The notes under the pieces are model-generated. The model did not search any database. It saw nothing but the letters and a program-made list of their open reading frames with translations, and was not told the origin of the DNA. Below, piece after piece: positions 14,138 through 17,828 of a stretch of DNA of 17,828 bases (the first letter of the stretch is position 1; every line of letters starts with the position of its first letter). The stretch is taken from positions 1 to 17,828 of the forward strand of contig JANWIU010000074.1 in assembly GCA_025449725.1 (NCBI GenBank), given 5' to 3'. The translations under genes and the position numbers were made by a program. The stretch is from Pseudobdellovibrio sp. Its GTDB lineage: Bacteria > Bdellovibrionota > Bdellovibrionia > Bdellovibrionales > Bdellovibrionaceae.

Positions 14138-14879
14138 AAATAAAAAATTCCTGATTTCCGTCTTTACCGAGCACTTCGCACGGAAAATAACTTTTAATGT
14201 TTTTAAAATACTGCAACGCTTTGGCGGAAATGTCGTCTTCGACTTGCTTATAGATTTTAGGGTCTTTAACAAGGCCGTTTTCATCCAGGTTTTCACGCCC
14301 GCACTCAAACTGCGGTTTTACTCAGAACAAATACTCTCCGCCTTCATTTATGAAATTTGAAATGGATGGGATTATTTTTGTAAGAGAAATAAAAGAAACA
14401 TCCGCAACAATCAGATCAAACTGATTAACAGGAACAGTTCTAAGGAAGGCAGTATTTACGGCCAAATCCTTGGCATTTAGGTTTTCAAAACTGACGACAT
14501 TAGGATTTTTCTTAAGTGACTCATGTAATTGACCATGGCCGACGTCGATTCCTACGATCTGTTTTGCTCCGTTTTGCAAAAGGCAATCGGTAAAGCCGCC
14601 CGTCGACTGCCCTACGTCTAATACCACTTTGTCTTTAATCTGTAGGTTCAAATTTCTTAATGCCGCTTCCAGTTTAAGCCCCGCGCGTGAAACAAATTTT
14701 TGCAATCGGTTGGCCTCAACAACAATCTTGTCGCTTTCTTTTACGATGTAATTTGATTTACTCAGTATCAGTTTGACTTCGTTTTGCATGGCATAGACGT
14801 AGCCATTTTGAATAAAATCCTGCGCCTGTGTACGTGAATTAGCCAGCTTCTGTTGAACGAGGTAAAGATCTAGCCTCAA
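14118..14879 (-). pseudogene. tlyA: TlyA-family rRNA 2'-O-methyltransferase interrupted by in-frame TGA
   Basis: TlyA methylates ribose 2'-OH groups of rRNA. The start is TTG 14879, giving the standard MRLDLYLV opening, with AAAGGA upstream. Residues 1-60 are an S4 RNA-binding domain. KFVSRAGLKLEAAL (61-74) and LDVGQSTGGFTDCLL (87-101) form the SAM-binding region. The frame then meets TGA (14324-14322) at codon 186. Read through that codon, the same frame continues with VKPQFECG, NGLVKDP and GKDGNQEFFIYG, and stops at TAG 14120-14118, for a normal total of 253 positions. The last two members of the family's K-D-K-E catalytic set (here Lys188 and Glu244) lie after the TGA, so the 185-residue product (14322-14879) should be inactive. 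The missing residue is normally hydrophobic, so a TTA (Leu) to TGA change is the simplest explanation. It may also be a sequencing error or read through. Confidence 0.9.
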
Positions 14880-14880
14880 A

Positions 14881-15750
14881 CTACTCTGTCCTTTGTTGGT
14901 TGTAACTGATCAGATTCAGCAAAACTTTGGCACGATCACCGAACGGCATCAAAGCATTCTTTGCCTGATCAGAATAATTCTGTAATTCAAGAGCGGTTTT
15001 TTCAAGCCCCAAAATTTTCACATAGCTTTTGAATTCCTGGCTGTTGTCACTGTGATCCAACAAGTCGTCTTTAATCTGAAACGCCATTCCCAACGAAAGA
15101 GAAAATTCAGAAATATTATGTATCTCTGATTCGGCTGCTCCGGCGGCGATAGCTGCACCGACGGCTGAGGCCTGTATGAGATTTGCGGTTTTTTGCATGT
15201 GAATTTGCTTTAAATCTTCTAAGGTAACATCGCCGGTTACGCCTTCACCGCTTTGCATGTCACGCACCTGACCTGACACCATACCGAAAGATCCGATTTT
15301 TTCTGAAAGCAACTGAACAAGCTTAAGCCGCGTTGCCGCTTCCATTCGCTCATCTCCCGCAATTAACCCAAAGACGTCAGATAACAAGCCATCACCTGCC
15401 AGTAAAGCCGTATCCTCAGAATAAACTTTGTGATTGGTAGGCTTTCCACGGCGGAGGTCATCGTTATCCATACAAGGCAAGTCGTCGTGAATAAGGGAAT
15501 AAGTGTGAACCATTTCAAGAGCCAGGCAATAGTTTTGAATTTTTTCACTGCGATCTGAAAACAATTGAAATACAGAGTACGCCAAAAACGGGCGAAATCT
15601 CTTACCGCTGCCAAGTAAACTGTATGACTGACTGTTTAACAGTAATTCATGATAGCCCTGTGTTTTTTTGCAAGTTTGCAAATAGCCTTCAAGCCACTGC
15701 TGAAACTGCTGAACAAAGCTTTGCTGAGCGGTACGAAGAAGATCTGACAT
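14881..15750 (-). CDS. ispA: farnesyl diphosphate synthase (short-chain prenyl transferase)
   Basis: This 289-residue trans-prenyl transferase condenses isopentenyl diphosphate with allylic diphosphates to supply precursors for quinones and undecaprenyl phosphate. The first Asp-rich motif is HDDLPCMDND (88-97) followed by DLRRGKPTNHKVY. The second is KDDLLD (227-232). GSGKRFRP (47-54) binds diphosphate. Tyr84, five residues before the first motif, is an aromatic as in E. coli IspA and favours a C15 product. The ATG overlaps the xseB stop (TAATG), and tlyA follows after 1 base. The xseB-ispA neighbourhood is widespread; dxs, which often follows ispA, is absent here. Confidence 0.93.
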   Translation of the reverse strand: MSDLLRTAQQSFVQQFQQWLEGYLQTCKKTQGYHELLLNSQSYSLLGSGKRFRPFLAYSVFQLFSDRSEKIQNYCLALEMVHTYSLIHDDLPCMDNDDLRRGKPTNHKVYSEDTALLAGDGLLSDVFGLIAGDERMEAATRLKLVQLLSEKIGSFGMVSGQVRDMQSGEGVTGDVTLEDLKQIHMQKTANLIQASAVGAAIAAGAAESEIHNISEFSLSLGMAFQIKDDLLDHSDNSQEFKSYVKILGLEKTALELQNYSDQAKNALMPFGDRAKVLLNLISYNQQRTE

Positions 15751-15977
15751 TATTCTTCGTCGGCAGGATCAAAATTTTCAGTGATCGCTTTGCCATTGCC
15801 GTCAGTACCTACAAGCTTTTTCACTTGAGCTTCAGCCTTAGTTAACTGAGCCTGGCAATCACGAGAAAGTTTTACGCCTTCTTCAAAAAGTTTCATGGAT
15901 TCGTCTAGCTGCAATTCGCCTCTTTCCATTTTTTGAACGATTTCTTCCAAACGTGTTAACTTCTTTTCAAAATCCAT
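15750..15977 (-). CDS. xseB: exodeoxyribonuclease VII small subunit
   Basis: This 75-residue protein is of normal length for XseB, the small subunit that binds the long helices of XseA in exonuclease VII (single-strand DNA digestion in both directions). FEKKLTRLEEIVQKMERGELQLDESMKLFEEGVKL (3-37) is the family's helical hairpin signature. The C-terminal third (GTDGNGKAITENFDPADEE) is acidic and probably disordered. AGAGGAA lies at ideal spacing before the ATG, which starts 1 base after the xseA stop. The stop overlaps the ispA start (TAATG). Confidence 0.95.
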   Translation of the reverse strand: MDFEKKLTRLEEIVQKMERGELQLDESMKLFEEGVKLSRDCQAQLTKAEAQVKKLVGTDGNGKAITENFDPADEE

Positions 15978-15978
15978 A

Positions 15979-17382
15979 CTATTCCTCTGTTTTACTGTCC
16001 GATTTCAAATTCAAAACTTCTTTAACTTCAGTCTTTATTGTTCCATCCGCTACACGGATATCAATGAGGTCGCCACGCTTAACAGTCTTCACCGACTTCA
16101 CGACCGCTTTAGTTGCTGTTGTTGCGATAGAATATCCGCGGTCTACAACCCGTAGCGGGCTCATGCCATCGAGAAGCCCGTTAACACGTTCAATGGCCTT
16201 CCATTTATTTGCAAGGCGTGTCTGAAACTGCTGGATCAGCTTTAAGCGGCCGCGCTCCATACGGGTGCGCAGTTTTTCGATCACTTCATTTGGCGGCACC
16301 AATTTTTTTTCTAAGATCTGAACATCTTTTCTTAAGTGCAAAATCTGCATTCGCATCGCCTGTTCCAGACGGGAATACAATTCATCATTGCGAAAAAAAT
16401 AATCCTGAAGCTTTCGCTTAGGGTCTATCAGGCGTCTACTGTTCAGAATTAAGATCTGCATTTTAAATTTAATAATTTTTTGAATACTGACTTTCAAAGC
16501 ACTTTCAAGCTGAACTAACCGCTGTGCCACTTCTACCGAGCTTTTAGAAACCAGTTCTGCAGCGGCAGACGGAGTAGGGGCACGTAAATCTGCAACAAAA
16601 TCACAAATCGTGAAATCCACTTCGTGGCCCACGGCTGAAATCACAGGAATTTCTGCGCCGGCAATCAGTCTTGCCAGCTTCTCGTCATTAAACGCCCACA
16701 AGTCTTCCATGGAACCGCCACCGCGACCGATGATAATCACATCAACAGGTAACTGCTGCGCTTTCAAAAACGCTTCGCAAAGCGACGGCGCGGCGCCGGC
16801 CCCTTGCACCAACGCCGGCACAACTGTGATTTCCACATTGCGTGCACGACGTCTCATAATATTTAAAATATCCTGAATGGCAGCACCTGTCGGTGACGTT
16901 ACAACCGCAATGTGTTTAGGGTACGGCGGAATCGCTTTTTTACGAGAGGCTTCGAACAAGCCTTCCATTTTTAATTTTTCTTTCAACTGCTCAAATTGTT
17001 TTTGTAAAGCACCGGCGCCTACAGGCTCCATACTTTCGCAAACGATCTGATACGTTCCGCGCGGTTCGTATACGGTAATGCGCCCTCGTACGACCACTTC
17101 CAAACCATCATGCGGTTTGAATTTTAATTTAGAATTATGACCTCGAAACATGATCGCAGATATTTGCGCTTTGGAATCTTTAAGAGAAAAATAAAAATGA
17201 CCGGATGAATGCGGTTTGAAGTTTGAAATCTCTGCCTGCAGCCAAATCACGCCCAGCTGATTTTCAAGTGTTTGCCGAATATGGATATTGAGTTGTTCCA
17301 CTGTGTAAACAACAGAATCTCTGGAATTCTTTCCAGGCGCTGAAACGCCGAGGTTGGGTTGGAGCAATAGATCCTGTGACAT
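15979..17382 (-). CDS. xseA: exodeoxyribonuclease VII large subunit
   Basis: This 467-residue catalytic subunit degrades single-stranded DNA into oligonucleotides in recombination and mismatch repair. Residues about 26-125 are the N-terminal OB-fold (YTVEQLNIHIRQTLEN, WLQAEISNF, GHFYFSLKD). The catalytic domain has IAVVTSPTGAAIQDIL, IIIGRGGGSMEDLWAFNDE and SAVGHEVDFTICDFVADLRA. A long coiled-coil region (about 285-400) with many Lys/Arg/Leu heptads carries XseB. The protein starts at ATG 17382 with about 25 residues before the usual family start; no strong ribosome-binding site is visible, so a later start is possible. It heads the xseA-xseB-ispA-tlyA string. Confidence 0.95.
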   Translation of the reverse strand: MSQDLLLQPNLGVSAPGKNSRDSVVYTVEQLNIHIRQTLENQLGVIWLQAEISNFKPHSSGHFYFSLKDSKAQISAIMFRGHNSKLKFKPHDGLEVVVRGRITVYEPRGTYQIVCESMEPVGAGALQKQFEQLKEKLKMEGLFEASRKKAIPPYPKHIAVVTSPTGAAIQDILNIMRRRARNVEITVVPALVQGAGAAPSLCEAFLKAQQLPVDVIIIGRGGGSMEDLWAFNDEKLARLIAGAEIPVISAVGHEVDFTICDFVADLRAPTPSAAAELVSKSSVEVAQRLVQLESALKVSIQKIIKFKMQILILNSRRLIDPKRKLQDYFFRNDELYSRLEQAMRMQILHLRKDVQILEKKLVPPNEVIEKLRTRMERGRLKLIQQFQTRLANKWKAIERVNGLLDGMSPLRVVDRGYSIATTATKAVVKSVKTVKRGDLIDIRVADGTIKTEVKEVLNLKSDSKTEE

Positions 17383-17437
17383 CGTGAAAACTTAGCAGCA
17401 GGTTTAAGAAAACTCAAGAAAGCATGCAGAATGTTGA

Positions 17438-17668
17438 CTAGAAATACCAGATGTTCTGGAGTGACCACAGGCCGCCAACAAACAACGATAGAACCGCTAT
17501 TTTGCGGTGTTTTTGAAATGTCACGTACTGAGACGGCATCCGAACACGGGCCAGCTCCATCAAAGCAGGTATTTCAAGCACGAAATTCATCACTAGACCA
17601 TAAAAGAAGACTATAAATGGAAAATAAAAATCCAGCGTCGAAATTGTGGTCAGCGAAGCATTAATCAT
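17438..17668 (-). CDS. small two-segment membrane protein upstream of xseA
   Basis: This is a 76-residue frame that looks genuine rather than a shadow: no other gene covers the stretch, and it is strongly amphipathic and hydrophobic. Residues about 12-34 (LDFYFPFIVFFYGLVMNFVLEI) and 58-74 (IAVLSLFVGGLWSLQNI) are likely membrane segments joined by a basic loop (ARVRMPSQYVTFQKHRK). Ribosome-binding support is weak (AATAGG close to the ATG). I do not recognise a family. It ends 55 bases before xseA on the same strand and may be the first gene of that operon. Confidence 0.5.
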   Translation of the reverse strand: MINASLTTISTLDFYFPFIVFFYGLVMNFVLEIPALMELARVRMPSQYVTFQKHRKIAVLSLFVGGLWSLQNIWYF

Positions 17669-17828
17669 GCCTATTAAATCGGTTTTATTTCGCTATTCTT
17701 GAGTCCTGTTTCGTAGACTTTTTCTAAGAATTTAGATATTGTATTTATAGGGTTCGATAGACGTAAAACTCATCGAAAATAAACCTTACAAGCATATTTT
17801 TGGGGGCTGTCCCTGACAATGGTGTGCA
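17669..17828. other. non-coding end of window
   Basis: These 160 bases are AT-rich and hold no convincing gene; they should carry the promoter of the xseA string, but no clear -35/-10 pair stands out. GGGGGCTGTCCCTGACA at 17802-17818 is a G/C-rich, partly self-complementary motif of a type often seen in dispersed repeats. What follows is outside the window. Confidence 0.35.

Noticed and set aside
14138..14308. N-terminal extension of the patatin-like protein by 57 residues
   Set aside because: The stretch codes for the conserved TlyA tail in another frame, and starting at 14137 gives a proper lipoprotein signal.
14322..14324. Selenocysteine or altered genetic code at the tlyA TGA
   Set aside because: TlyA is not a selenoprotein family, the position is normally hydrophobic rather than Cys, and TGA ends other genes here (for example 4132-4134 and 11448-11450).
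17431..17616. Plus-strand 61-residue frame opposite the small membrane protein
   Set aside because: It lacks hydrophobic pattern, motif or ribosome-binding site; the minus-strand frame has the more protein-like features.

Overview
The window looks like a chromosomal segment of a Gram-negative bacterium, most likely a member of the Bdellovibrionota (Bdellovibrio-like). This is inferred from the gene mix: many secreted or lipoprotein products, an outer-membrane barrel end, a SpeD-SpeE fusion, and an xseA-xseB-ispA-tlyA cluster. Base composition is moderately AT-rich. No marker gene such as rRNA is present, so the placement is tentative. I see no tRNA, rRNA, CRISPR array, phage or transposase gene. 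Every gap between genes is shorter than about 160 bases.

Layout. Positions 1-2124 are envelope-related: the 3' end of an outer-membrane beta-barrel protein, a membrane-anchored SGNH-like protein, and, convergent with it, an unrecognised secreted protein. A LysR-type regulator (2244-3107) diverges from the latter. Positions 3265-4904 hold two tandem, translationally coupled, paralogous secreted HExxH metallopeptidases. An RlmK-type 23S rRNA methyltransferase (4908-5828) follows, then a SpeD-SpeE fusion for spermidine synthesis (5960-7261). Positions 7354-8404 hold a membrane protein of the urate-oxidase N-terminal (PuuD) type with a separate cytochrome c lipoprotein. These appear to be the two halves of PuuD encoded as two genes, preceded by a conspicuous 11-bp dyad.

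Positions 8400-8513 are a dense repeat block: a tandem 24-bp repeat plus a perfect 37-bp inverted repeat. It separates the cytochrome gene from the opposing glpD, which is itself coupled to an upstream GNAT-like gene (10125-10574). A HAD phosphatase and a small anchored protein (10701-11818) end at a clear intrinsic terminator shared with the next, opposite-strand cluster.

The right third (17668 down to 11872, minus strand) is one tight gene string: small membrane protein, xseA, xseB, ispA, tlyA, a patatin-like lipoprotein, pepP. Two members are abnormal. tlyA carries an in-frame TGA at codon 186, although the remaining 67 sense codons, including two catalytic residues, are intact. The patatin-like lipoprotein has Glu in place of the catalytic Ser of GxSxG, suggesting a pseudoenzyme. 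I found no complete new defence or mobile system. The strongest leads are the interrupted tlyA, the dead patatin, the split PuuD pair with its operator-like dyad, the tandem metallopeptidases and the repeat block.
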